Positions 33,677-43,739 of a DNA stretch of 64,000 nt are shown here, piece after piece. Location of the stretch: NCBI GenBank assembly GCA_015039315.1, contig WIDE01000110.1:46231-110230 (forward strand), read 5' to 3'. The position numbers were made by a program, and so were the translations under genes. The notes under the pieces were generated by a model, which saw only the letters and a program-made list of their open reading frames with translations, searched no databases and was not told the origin of the DNA. The DNA comes from Clavulina sp. PMI_390 (Eukaryota > Basidiomycota > Agaricomycetes > Cantharellales > Hydnaceae). How positions within the stretch are numbered: the stretch's first letter is position 1; every line of letters starts with the position of its first letter.

Positions 33677-35623
33677 TTAGACAGGGAAGAAACCCCAAGG
33701 TTGGGGCCGTTGAGCAGCCTCATAGAGCCAAACCGTCTCGCCAGTGGCAGCCGAGCCGCCCTTCACTTCAATATTAAGCCGGGGGCGGGAGGCATCCACA
33801 ATCCTATGAGCAGCGAAATAAGTGAATCAGTGGTCACGAAACCGAGTTGGAGTCCAACCCACATGAAGGTACGTAGTACGCCTTCCTCAGCATTATCGGG
33901 GTCCACGAAAATGTAGAATGGGCGGGGTTGTGGAGAGCAGACAAAGGTCTTCTGGTTTTCAGCTGATCCCTCGTAGCTGAGGTAACCACCTTCTCCGTTG
34001 CGAAGATGGTAGGTATTTTGGCCCGCAAATTGGACAGTCCACTATCATGAGATTGATTATTTCATGTCGTCGTATCTAGGACGAGCGCCTAAATGCGAAC
34101 CTGCTGATTTTTGCCACCATTTTTCGGCCATGAAAGCACACGCCTAGCCACCACCGTCAATACAATCGTTCTAGAGCGCACCAAAATGTGGCAGCTTACT
34201 TGCGGTCAGTTAGGTTGAAATCAAGAACATTCCCAGAAGGGATATTCTGGATAAAGTAGCTGGTGCCAGGCTTGACAGCGAAGTCGGTGACATCAATGAA
34301 TGCCCAGGACTGGGCACGCTCGCGGGCGAAATACCACCAGATCTGCTGCCCCGGAGTCTTCAAGCCCTTTTCCACTTCTGCGTTAAGCTGAGGTCGATCA
34401 GGCGAGAGAATCCTGCATGGATGTGCCAATGCTTCAGACGATTGACCGAGCCTGGTTATCACAATATACTCACATGCAGAAGTTGTTGTTTGCTGGGTCG
34501 AGAATGATTTTGAAGGCTTGTTTGTTATCGGTGCAAACCAGCCTTTGCTTGGCATGGATGCGGCCTTCAAAGGAAAGGTACTTTCCACCATCGTTATTTT
34601 TTAGATACACTGTGTCGTTTCCAGCCTTCTCTACGGTCCACTAGATTGCGAACATGTGAGTGGTGAGCAGAAATTTACACCAGAAACATAGAATTTACCC
34701 TTTGATTGTTGCCACCGTGCTCCGGGTACCCAATGACAGCCCTGTGGTATGGTCACTATCGAGGGTAACAACTGCTTGTTAAGGTTAGCACTCACTAGAC
34801 CAAAGGGACGTTAGTAAACAGTCTTGGCCTGCTGAGGGTAAAGATGACATTACCTTGCGATCACCACTGCTGTTGTTCCAATCCATTACCGTCCCAGAGT
34901 GATGGTTTTTGATAACATACGTGTGTCCAATGAGGACAGGCAACACAGAGCGAGCATCTACTGCGACAAACTCCCAGGCTTGCGCGTGCTGGGCTGCTTG
35001 ATAGAGCCAGATTTCCGTGTGTAGCTCGCTTGAGCCACGCTTCACTTCGACGTTGAGGTGGGACTCCGTCGGGTGGAGGATGCTTGGAGCCAAATGAACG
35101 ATTGAGTATGTTGATTGTATTGAAGATCTTCGATTCTACGCTTACTTCCTGGTCAAAGGATCACGATCATCGATGATGATGCGCCATGCTTGCTTTGTCC
35201 TACTGCAGATGAGGCCCTTCTGTTTCTCAGGCTTCCCCTCGTAGCTCAAATAGAGACCGTCGCCATTTTGAAGGTAAAAGAGATCGCTACCGTGAGCAGC
35301 GGATTCGGCCAACCACTAAATACATAACCCGTATGTCAGCTCAAATGTTGATGTCAGTGGCCCCAAGTCGGACTCACCTGCTGGTTACTGAAGCCATGGA
35401 AGTTGTCCGAGATGACGCTCCTGCAAGGACAAAAAATGAATGAATGGGCGAGCTCCTCTAACAGACTCGAAGCTCTCACTGTAAAAGCGTTAGGTCAGTA
35501 ATGGGGAATGAAAGCAAGTTGTGATCATCGCACACATACCTTGTGGTCGCCATAGCTGAAATCCATCACATTCATCGAGGGGATGTTGCGAAGGTAATAC
35601 ACACAGCCATCTTGGATAGTCAT
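33677..35623 (-). CDS. Ricin-B-type (beta-trefoil) lectin with three domains, lectin B
   Basis: Close paralogue of lectin A, with the same start (MTIQDGCVYYLRNIPSMNVM), domain plan and end (AAQRPQPWGFFPV). Domain openings are VYYLRNIPSMNVMDFSYGD, TYVIKNHHSGTVMDWNNSSG and SYFIQNIPSGNVLDFNLTD. Carbohydrate-contact-like residues (Asp after the first strand, QAW and SWAF core tryptophans) are retained. All intron positions match lectin A, including the two nested introns in domains 1 and 2 and a single one in domain 3. No signal peptide or catalytic domain. A TATA box lies 88 bp upstream. Ligand specificity cannot be read from sequence. Confidence 0.88.
34144..34199 (-). other. Ordinary intron in lectin B domain 3
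   Basis: A 56-nt GT-AG phase-2 intron (CGCAA/GTAAGC ... GGCTAG/GCGTG), joining K and RVLSW at the same codon as the nested introns in domains 1 and 2. Confidence 0.85.
34742..34854 (-). other. Stwintron (donor-split G/T) in lectin B domain 2
   Basis: The internal intron is 34795-34853 (59 nt, GTAATG...TCTAG, with a perfect TACTAAC branch site). Its removal joins G at 34854 to TGAGTGC. The external intron is then 54 nt and ends CCACAG at 34742. The exons join as AA/G GCT GTC ATT, K-A-V-I. Confidence 0.82.
35421..35540 (-). other. Stwintron (donor-split G/T) in lectin B domain 1
   Basis: The internal intron is 35479-35539 (61 nt, GTATGT...TTTTACAG, with CTGAC and CTAAC branch candidates). Its removal joins G at 35540 to TGAGAG. 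The external intron is then 59 nt and ends TTGCAG at 35421. The exons join as AA/G AGC GTC ATC, K-S-V-I. Confidence 0.82.
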
Positions 35624-35710
35624 ACTGTTTCGATGCCAAAGATGCAAGAGCGATGTAGAGAGTGTTGAGACTGTTGGAGAACTGTTAGGGCCTAACGCTG
35701 AACTTCCAAG

Positions 35711-35719
35711 CTTTTTATA
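35711..35719 (-). promoter_or_regulatory. TATA box of lectin B
   Basis: TATAAAAAG on the minus strand, 88 bp upstream of the lectin B start codon, matching the spacing in lectin A. Confidence 0.6.
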
Positions 35720-35739
35720 GTCTTTTCATGCACAGGAAA

Positions 35740-36060
35740 CGGAGAGACCTAGCCGCTAATAATTTGAGAAATGGTCTGGTGATAGGGTAGACACTCTCAA
35801 ATATTGCCGGATCGAGGCTTCCGCTGGAAGCTTAGCTTTAATTAATTGCGAATGCGATGACTGGAGTGATATCATGGGAGAAGAAGTTGGTCGATCCGAA
35901 CAAACATGTCAGCAAATCACTCATTGGAGCTGCATTTTTAGCCCACGGGTGGTTTGGTCCAGAATGAAGCTCTGGTATTCAGTCTTTTGGGGTTCTTGCT
36001 CTTGATTTTCTCTGACGACAGGAGATATCGATGAATCTGCTGTGATCTTGCGTGTAAAGA
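35740..36060 (-). pseudogene. Remnant of an F-box-like gene 3' end
   Basis: The DNA is homologous to the 3' end of the F-box-like gene (about 31000-31300). Shared landmarks include GAGAGATCTGGCCG/GAGAGACCTAGCCG, GGTCTGGTGAT and TGTAGCTGCATTTTAAGCCCACG against TGGAGCTGCATTTTTAGCCCACG; the last encodes GLKMQLQ in both. The reading frame is broken by substitutions and small indels, and no F-box region follows toward VPS29. Confidence 0.75.
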
Positions 36061-36415
36061 TGCGTATTGACTCAGCATTCCTAGTGGTGAATGTGAATAG
36101 GCTAAGTTCCGGGGACCGAACCCTCGATACGGGGAAGCGTTTGGCAAATGGGCGAAGATGGACTAGGAGTGCTGTTCTTGACAGCGGGCAGGTAGTGGCC
36201 AGTAGTAGAACCCCCAGATGATGCAGTAGTAATGTGGAGAATAAGCACAAAATCTGGTGATCCTTTCCTCAGGGTGATGAGGGCATCAGGATGAGCGAAT
36301 TGCGTAAGTAGAGGGGTTAGATCACTTATGAGTCGTGAAAGAACGAGGGCGAATAAGAAGACAAGTCCAAAATTGTATAATACAGGTATCCAAAGCTACC
36401 AGAGCGTGCGGTGCA

Positions 36416-37388
36416 TCATGCCCACGCGCTGGTGCTCGGCGGAATGTCACGAGGAGCACTGGGTGCCGGCACCGGGCTACGCGGCGAAGCTGGGTTTGTA
36501 GCCCCATTCACCTGGCGCTCAGCAGGAGAGGGCTTCCGCCACTCGATTTTCTCTACCTTGACCTCGTTCTCAATCAGTCGATACACATAGGTCACAAGGA
36601 CTGCTCCCTGAACATCCATGAGAGCGAAGGAAGGGGTCTCCTCGCTAATAGAGTAGTGTATGAGCACATATAATTGAATGTTGGTGAAATAAGCTTACGT
36701 TTCAGTCTCCCCATTCCAAGCCCCAGTGGCACTTCCTGGATTGATGAAGAAGCGGCCTTGGCTCTCAAAGGTCTCAAACCTGCCACGTCGAAGGGGTTAG
36801 CTCTGGAACGAGTTTTAGGTTTCACAACTCACTTGTGAGTGTGGCCAGAGACAAGGACGTCGACATCCATCTGCCTCGCTATGGACGCCAAAGCATCATG
36901 CTCTCCAACAGGAACACTAAGATGTCCATGAACAGCACCTATCCGCAGCGGCGAGTGGGTCACGGTTAGGGATAGGGGTAGCCTAGGGTCCTGATCCACA
37001 AGTAAGATATGTTGAGTTTGGCGAGTAGAAGACAGCATCCCTCCCCAAAGGGGCTTGAAGTCTGTGCACATACATCATCCCAATCTCCTCGAACTACATG
37101 AACTTCTGGGGCCACTGTCCGCAAGTAGTCGTAGGTTTCTCTGTCACACACGTTTCCAGTACATATTATTTGTTGGATCTTCCCTGGAAGCTACGCCAGT
37201 ACCACAGACTGCGGTCAGTTCCGTCGAGTTTCGTGCTCGGAATGTGGACTCACCAATAGCTTCTTGAATTTGGCGGGTAGATCATGGGATCTGGAAAGTA
37301 ACAGTTAGTACATTGCACGAATTAACTGGGTGGATGACACCCACCTGTAAGGGATATGAAGGTCTCCAATGAGGAGTACGAGGACCAT
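36416..37388 (-). CDS. VPS29: Retromer subunit Vps29
   Basis: A metallophosphoesterase-fold scaffold subunit of the retromer complex, which recycles cargo from endosomes to the Golgi. The protein begins [15 protein letters not shown] and shows [79 protein letters not shown] and [13 protein letters not shown], closely matching Vps29 along its whole core. The core ends with [16 protein letters not shown], followed by an extra Pro/Ser-rich tail of about 35 residues to the stop at 36416. About five introns. The start at 37388 is fixed by the MVLVLxIGDLHIP motif. Divergent from the HIRA gene, with 190 bp between start codons. Confidence 0.96.
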
Positions 37389-37578
37389 CGTTGACGTGTG
37401 TTTGTGAGGGCGGCCAATTCAGTTGCCCTGTGTTCGTGTTCAGGTCGAAGCCAGTGGTCTCGAGGAGGAACGCGCATCCAAGACTCTGTATATCACAGTG
37501 TAATTCTCGAAACATCTACGGTTCAACTACTTCTGCTGGAACTGCTTGGAGGGTGTTAGGGACCCCTAAGCTTCTAGG

Positions 37579-40500
37579 ATGCGCTTCACAAAGCCCGCAT
37601 GGGTTGCGCACCAGGAGAGTGGAGACAAGAAGCGCGCCTCCATATTCTCTGTCAATGTACACCCTGATGGTTCAAGAATAGCTACTGGCGGTCTTGGTGA
37701 GCCTTCTGCGACCTCTCTCCCTTGTTTGTCCCTCATTCATTTGACCTCCGACCACCAGATGCCAAAATTCGTATCTGGGCTACCCTACCAATCCTCCGCC
37801 AAGAGTACGATGATGCTGTACCTGGTGTTGAAGGCGCCACAGCACCTCCCAAAAAGCTTTGTACACTTTCTATGCATGCAGGTGAGACTGCCATCCTTTC
37901 TCGCCTAGGCCCAAGCTAAGACGTTGCACTCCTCTGCAGGTCCCGTTCTTTGTGTTCGGTGGTCGCACTCTGGTAAATGGCTTGCGAGCGGATCAGACGA
38001 CACGATTATCATGGTCTGGGATCTCGATCCGTGCGTTTCCTTAATCATTCATCCATGTTTATGCCATGAATAACATCATCGTTAGCACGAGTGGTGGCGG
38101 GAAGGTCTGGGGATCTGACGACGTGAATGTCGAAGGCTGGAAGGCCCTCAAGCGGCTACCTGGTCATGAATCAGGTTCGTAACGTCGCGAAGCATCATCT
38201 TAACCAAACTTAAGTAGCTTTCGCCCACAGATGTTACCGACCTGGCATTCTCGCCCGAAGATCGCTATCTTGCCAGTGTGGGCCTCGATAGCAAAGTTCT
38301 GATATGGAGTGGCGCGAACCTGGAGCTTCTCAGAAAACTTGACCAGCATCAAGGTTTTGTGAAAGGTGTCTGCTGGGATCCTGTTGGCCAATATCTGGCA
38401 ACACAGGTAGGACCTTTCTTGGGCACACCCACCCTTCTCACTGCAAAGTTGTTGATGATTGAAATCACGTCTTCCAGTCGGATGACAAGTCTGTCAAAAT
38501 ATGGAATACTACAGATTGGTCTCTTGAGACAACTATTACTGCACCTTTTGAAAAATCACCAGGCTCAACGTTCTTTCGTCGCTTGAGGTGGGTCGTCCGC
38601 TGCATTCTCCCAAACAGGCCCCTTCTCATACCCATCTCCCCTGTAGTTGGTCGCCCGATGGCGCTCACATAACTGCATCTAACGCAATGAATAATAATGG
38701 CTACGTCTTCGTAGCTGCAGTAATATCTCGGTCATCGTGGAGCTCCAATATCTCGCTCGTGGGCCATGAAAATACCGTTGAAGTGTCTGTGAGTCCTGGC
38801 AAAATTGCTCCTCTTTGGTATCAATATTTATCCAATGCGAGATTCTATAGGCATATAACCCACATATCTTCAGACGTGATGCTACAAAACCGGTTGCAAC
38901 ACAAAATATCTGTAGCGTTGTAGCCCTTGGATCAGATGACTTGTCCATTTCGGTTTGGCAAACGAAGTCTGCACGGCCACTCGTCGTACTGAAAGACGTG
39001 TTTGACCGACCAATCATGGATCTTTCATGGTGAGGATTGCTTCCTCGACCTCAATGTCCTTGTCTAATGTTTGTGTACCTCATAGGTCCAAAGATGGGCT
39101 AACACTTTACGCTTGCTCATCTGACGGCTTTATTGGTGTGCTCGACTTTGACACATCAGAGATGGATGGTATTGCGCCATTGGACGTGCAACCAGAATAT
39201 CTCAAGCTGTTCAATTTCACTGCCCCTCCCGTTGTCACTCCATATCTTCCATCTTCAGCTCCTATCGAACAGCCTCGACACAATTATGCCGCTTACAATC
39301 AGGGTCCCATCTATCACCCATCAAGACAGCCTTCTGCGATGCCTTCCTCAAACCCAGGTCAACCCGAAACAGTCTTTGTCAATGGCAAGAAAAAGAAGCG
39401 CATCCAGCCTCAATTCGTCTCGCATCTCTCGTCAGGGCCCGGCGGGCTTCCTACCATGGGCGGTCAGCCTCCTCCTCATTCAGGAGGCCCAGGTGCTGGT
39501 TATCCTCCTCATCAAAACGGCTACCAACCACCGCCTATGAATCAAGCAGGCCCATCATACGACTCTCGAGGGCCTTATCCTCCTGATCGATATGGCCCTC
39601 CCCCCGGACCTGGAGGCTATCATCAACCAAACGGCCACGATGGCTACCGCCAGTCTCCTCTGTCCCGCGAGGCATATCACGACACACGTATGGAGTGGGA
39701 GGCACGAGGACCGCCAGAAGGGATGGCTTTCGCCTCAGGACGTACGCTGGGTGGCGATCGGCCTCGAGAACGGAACCCTGTGCCTATTCGAGAGATTAGA
39801 ACGGTGGCGCTACCTATGGATATTGATACTCGGGGGGAGACCAGTGCTGCAGGAGCTCGGTTGCGACTCGCTATACCCCCAGTCAAGAATGTGATAAGTA
39901 CCAAAGTCCTTGATGCGCGCGAAGGGGATGTATTCGAGGGCAAAAATTCCGACGATGGTTCGAGTGAGTGGATCGTCCATGATTTGGCTTCCTGATCTGA
40001 CCAGTATCGAACAGCCCCCCCAGAGGTCTCTTATATCACTACCAGGGAAACACAATTCCTCGATTATGTGTCCGCCAATGTCATTGCCGTTGCAGCAACG
40101 GTCTCGTTCTGTGCGGCCGCCATGGAAGACTCTACGCTCAATATCTATAGTAGCACTGGCCGCAGGTGAGCCAGCTCGCTCGATCTATTTGCATATTTAC
40201 TAATACTCTCCAATATAGAATCATGCCATCTATCCTGCTGGACAGCCCGTGCGTCGTGCTCGACATTTGCAGACATTATGCAATGGCCATCACTTCGACT
40301 GGAAGGCTCTATGTATGGTCCGTGGATAGTTCATTTGTTTTGCTTCAGCGGTATTCTCATGCGTTCATATAGGAATATCAAGTCGCTCAAAGCACACATT
40401 CCATCAACCATTGTACAACCTCTCGTTGCTGCCCCAACGGCTTCTCTCCTTTCTGCAGTTTTGCGCCCCAATGGAGCACCAGTTCTGCTTCTCTCTAATG

Positions 40501-41161
40501 GGAGTGCCTTCTCTTACGACGCTGATATGGGGGTGTGGGTGAAAGTTAGTGAGCCTCGATGGGCACATGGTAGCGAGGCATGGGAGGGCAAGCAGCGTGC
40601 TTCTGGCTCCAACGGCGTCATGTCGTCCCTCGAGCTTTCGATTGCCGACATGGATCTCCGTAATGAGCCTCTGCCTGTCGGGCTTCGGGCCGATGCCCCA
40701 GGCCAAGTCCCACACTGGTGGGGCGAAGCGCTCACTCTGGGACATCTTGAGACCAAGATCCATGGTGCCCGGATCCTTGATAGCCCGATCGAGTACAAGA
40801 CCCAGCTCCTGCATTATACCAACAAATTGGCAAACGAAGGTTTCGCGGCGAAGGCCGAGGATTTGCTGCGAGAACTCGCGGGACCATTGTACTGGTGTGT
40901 GGAGCTTTTCCACGCTCTGTTCATTATCTGACATCTGTCATTTAGGAAACCGGGACGGGAGGAGACCTGGACCCCAACCGTCCTCGGGATGCAAAAACGG
41001 GAACTATTAAAGGACGTTATTCGGATCTTTGGTATGAGTTTTTCTGGTATTATGAGAAGATAGTATCTAATTGTGGGTTTTTGTTAGCCAAGAGCCGGGC
41101 CCTGGAAAAGCTCGGGCAAGACTGGCAGGATACCATGAGGAAAGTGCAGGCTGAGGAGTGA
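37579..41161 (+). CDS. HIR1: Histone chaperone HIRA/Hir1 (WD40 repeat, HIR complex)
   Basis: This protein deposits H3-H4 outside replication and represses histone genes. The N-terminus, MRFTKPAWVAHQ followed by IFSVNVHPDGSRIATGGLD, is the canonical HIRA opening. WD40 repeats follow: KIRIWATLP, VLCVRWSHSGKWLASGSDD, VTDLAFSPEDRYLASVGLD, VKGVCWDPVGQYLATQSDD, RLSWSPDGAHITASNAMN and MDLSWSKDGLTLYACSSDG. A Pro/Gln/Gly-rich linker (about 39230-39700) includes the ETVFVNGKKKKRIQP motif, recalling the HIRA B-domain. The C-terminal HIRA domain (about 39900-41161) reads YVSANVIAVAATVSFCAAA and ends KSRALEKLGQDWQDTMRKV. Total about 950 residues. Introns are short; the GACGATGGTTCGA/GTGAGT junction is followed by a PPEVSYITTRE exon. 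Confidence 0.94.
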
Positions 41162-41321
41162 ATCCTTTTGGACAAGAGACGTTTATTATGAACGTGTATG
41201 CGCAGTGTTGTTGTTTGTATATGTATTAGCAGCCGAATCAACATCGCTTCGACCGATACAGCCCCTCCAGTTCCGCTCCACCTGCACAAACCTACACCAT
41301 AGCTGGACACATCACTTTGGA

Positions 41322-42512
41322 ATGACTGTGGACTCTGGGGGGATAGCGTCGATCCCGCTGTCCCCGCGAAATTTGCCTATAGAGCTCCAGTCTCAGATCA
41401 CTGCATACCTCGACCATCCCAGTCTCATTGCCACTTCAAGTGCAAGCTGGGTTCTCCACCTCGAGTGTGAACGCTATCTATACACCAACGTCAAGATATC
41501 GAATGAACGGCAGATCGAAAGCTTCCTGTACAGTCTCCGCCAAGACCCGGACCGCGCCAAGCGCGTGCTCAGTTGCATGATCCTAGACTTTGACGTGCAC
41601 CAGCATACGTTGGTCCACTCTATGCTGAAAGCCATGAGCAAGCTTCGCTCCCTTGTGATACTCCCAAACATCCCCGAGATGGATTTCAACGCGGGCTGGG
41701 ACGCGCTCCTAACTGGCTGCGACTTTCAGCTGCTGGAATTCGTGACGTCGTTTGACTGCGACCGAGCCTTGACAAACGTGAGCACACTTTCCGAATCTAA
41801 TAATCGTGTGTACATGACCTGACCGCATATTCCCACTTCTCAGTTCCTGATTACCCAAACCGGCATTGAGAAGTACATTCATTCCGGGTACACCCCAACA
41901 CAGAACACCAATATCTTCCACGACCCATCTGTCCTTCCCTCCCTCAAGCATTTTCACGGAAATATCATAGACCTTAGCATCATCATCCCTCATCGGCCTG
42001 TTACCCATGTTACCGTCCAGGACGGTATCGCCGCCATGGGGCTCCAATACGTCCTTCACCCGCTCGGCTCTTCCAAAGGACCGATAGAACACCTCTCGCT
42101 TTCCTTCGTCGACCCTGTCACATCTGCCAGCCTCTCCCTCATTCAACAGCACACTCCCCGTCTCCAGACCCTCGAGCTTGCCGCCCCTAGCGCTAGGAGT
42201 GCCCGATCCGAGCTTGACTGGGCCGAGGGCCTCGCTTCCTTCAAGCACCTCACGCGCCTCTCGTATGAGAAGACTGCCACTTCTCTCGCCGGAGAAGTTC
42301 GCCCTCTGTCCCCCGCGTTTCAGAAGGAGCTCGTCGCTGCTTGGTCCGAGGCATGCCCTAGTCTGCGGACAGTCGAGTTCACAGTTGAGGTTGTCCAGGA
42401 CGCCGACGACACTATCGATGAGATACTCCGAGACGTGGAATGCTGGACACTAGACACTAAGCAGCGATGGACCTATGGGAAGGTCGAGAGGGCAGCAGGC
42501 CAGGCTTGGTGA
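41322..42512 (+). CDS. F-box-like protein of basidiomycete type
   Basis: A two-exon protein of about 375 residues. It starts MTVDSGGIASIPLSPRNLP, and the segment LPIELQSQITAYLDHPSLIA resembles an F-box; a CERYLYTNVKI segment follows, common in basidiomycete F-box proteins. The rest is leucine-rich without clear repeats, ending KVERAAGQAW. The intron after RALTN (GTGAGC...TCTCAG) lies near 41779-41844. A role as an SCF adaptor is inferred only from the N-terminus. It is tandem to HIRA, about 160 bp downstream. Confidence 0.65.
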
Positions 42513-42919
42513 ACTCAATGACTCAGCTTTGTACATCTCTTGTTTTCGGGTATGTCTCTCCAACTCGTATGGCTATAACAGTCACTGATCCCCCGCTATG
42601 CATAGATCTTTCGTTTTTTTTTTCCGACTGCTTTCCAGCTCATCAACATTATAAATAATCAACCAACATTCAAGATACCTCGTTTTGTATACACAAAAAC
42701 CCATCAATACGCGCGCGCACATCTTAAACCCCAAGACACTACACACATCTTTGCGGACTTTGAACAGTTACTATAGCATAAATGTACATACACTTCAAAT
42801 GGCTCATAGCTTTCTTTCTGATTGTTGGAGAGGGTATGGCGACCTCGGTTTTCAAGGATGATATAAAGCCTAAAAATGCTACCAATTATTATGGGCAGAG
42901 TCAGGCTTTAGACATCTGG
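42513..42919. other. Spacer between F-box-like gene and tRNA
   Basis: AT-rich 3' region, then a short alternating purine-pyrimidine run near 42710-42720. The open frame starting at 42782 runs into the tRNA and is not credible. No gene is supported. Confidence 0.4.
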
Positions 42920-43010
42920 GATTCGTTGGCGCAGTTGGTAGCGCGCCAGTCTAACAGGATCTGATCCAGTTGTGCACTGAAGGTCGCAGGTTCGAGCCCT
43001 GCACGAATCA
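42920..43010 (+). tRNA. tRNA-Val (anticodon AAC) with an 18-nt intron
   Basis: The full cloverleaf is visible. Acceptor stem GATTCGT pairs with ACGAATC and is followed by A73. The D-arm is GCGC-AGTTGGTA-GCGC. The anticodon arm is CCAGT-CTAACAC-ACTGA with anticodon AAC after U33. The T-arm is GCAGG-TTCGAGC-CCTGC. An 18-nt intron follows position 37, as in nuclear tRNA genes, and includes GTT that can pair with the anticodon, consistent with the bulge-helix-bulge splicing fold. The exon total is 73 nt, exactly standard. The only imperfection is a C-A at pair 27-43. No CCA is encoded, as expected for a eukaryote. Confidence 0.9.
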
Positions 43011-43012
43011 TC

Positions 43013-43017
43013 TTTTT
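43013..43017 (+). terminator. RNA polymerase III terminator
   Basis: A run of five T, three bases after the tRNA end, the usual Pol III stop signal. Confidence 0.8.
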
Positions 43018-43739
43018 GGTCCGCTGTGTCTGGGCCTCTCTTTTGGTGTCGCCAACCGAGAATAAGCGGGGGAAAACTTCTTTAGAGCTTGATTCGCCGG
43101 GATCTTTCTGTGACTCGGGTCACAGTCACACCTCATTCGGAGCACAGACTAGAGGGATCGTTCTCCCTCCTGCTCGTCCTCCACTGATTCAATCAACCCA
43201 GTTCACTTGGGCTACATTTTCCCAATACCCCCGTATCTTAGCCACTCCCATTCGCGAGAGAAAACCGTCCTAACTATAGAAGGAAGCATTTAGTCCGGTA
43301 GTTGCTGGCCCACCAGCTCAGTTTTCCAGACCAGATAGACGACCATCCCAGCCCAAACCTCCTTCCTTGCACACACTCTGACTTAGACCTAATTGACGAA
43401 CACCGTATAAGAGAGAGAGAAATGGTCCTTATTTGTGATTGGTATGATGGGGAATAAGGGGGAGAAAATAGATAAGGTCAAACAAAAGCAACTGAGAGGG
43501 TAAATGACAAAAGCGTCAAAGGGGAGAAAGGAAAGTTAGATATAGATGGAAGAGGACTTTATGAATACAACAAGGGAAGGTCGGCAAAATAGGAGAGCAA
43601 ATGGTATCGCGAGTGGACACTGAACAGGAGCAGCCAACATCGCAACGGAAAGCACAAAAAGACCAGCTTCACCCAGAAATGAACGAAATAAGGACACACG
43701 CTATAACATAGCGCAAGCAAGAGAGCCACGTGTATGCTA
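43018..43739. other. Region between tRNA and LIM-RhoGAP stop codon
   Basis: About 0.7 kb with no gene seen. The right part is probably the 3' untranslated region of the leftward RhoGAP gene. Confidence 0.45.

Larger units (their letters stand above)
33448..36060. repeat. Segmental duplication, derived block (GH5 remnant, lectin B, F-box remnant)
   Basis: Partner of about 28650-31350. Only the lectin gene stays intact; both flanking genes are reduced to their ends nearest the lectin. Confidence 0.85.

Noticed and set aside
42782..42964. 60-codon frame with a hydrophobic, signal-like start
   Set aside because: It runs into the tRNA gene, whose fold is unambiguous, and shows no family resemblance.
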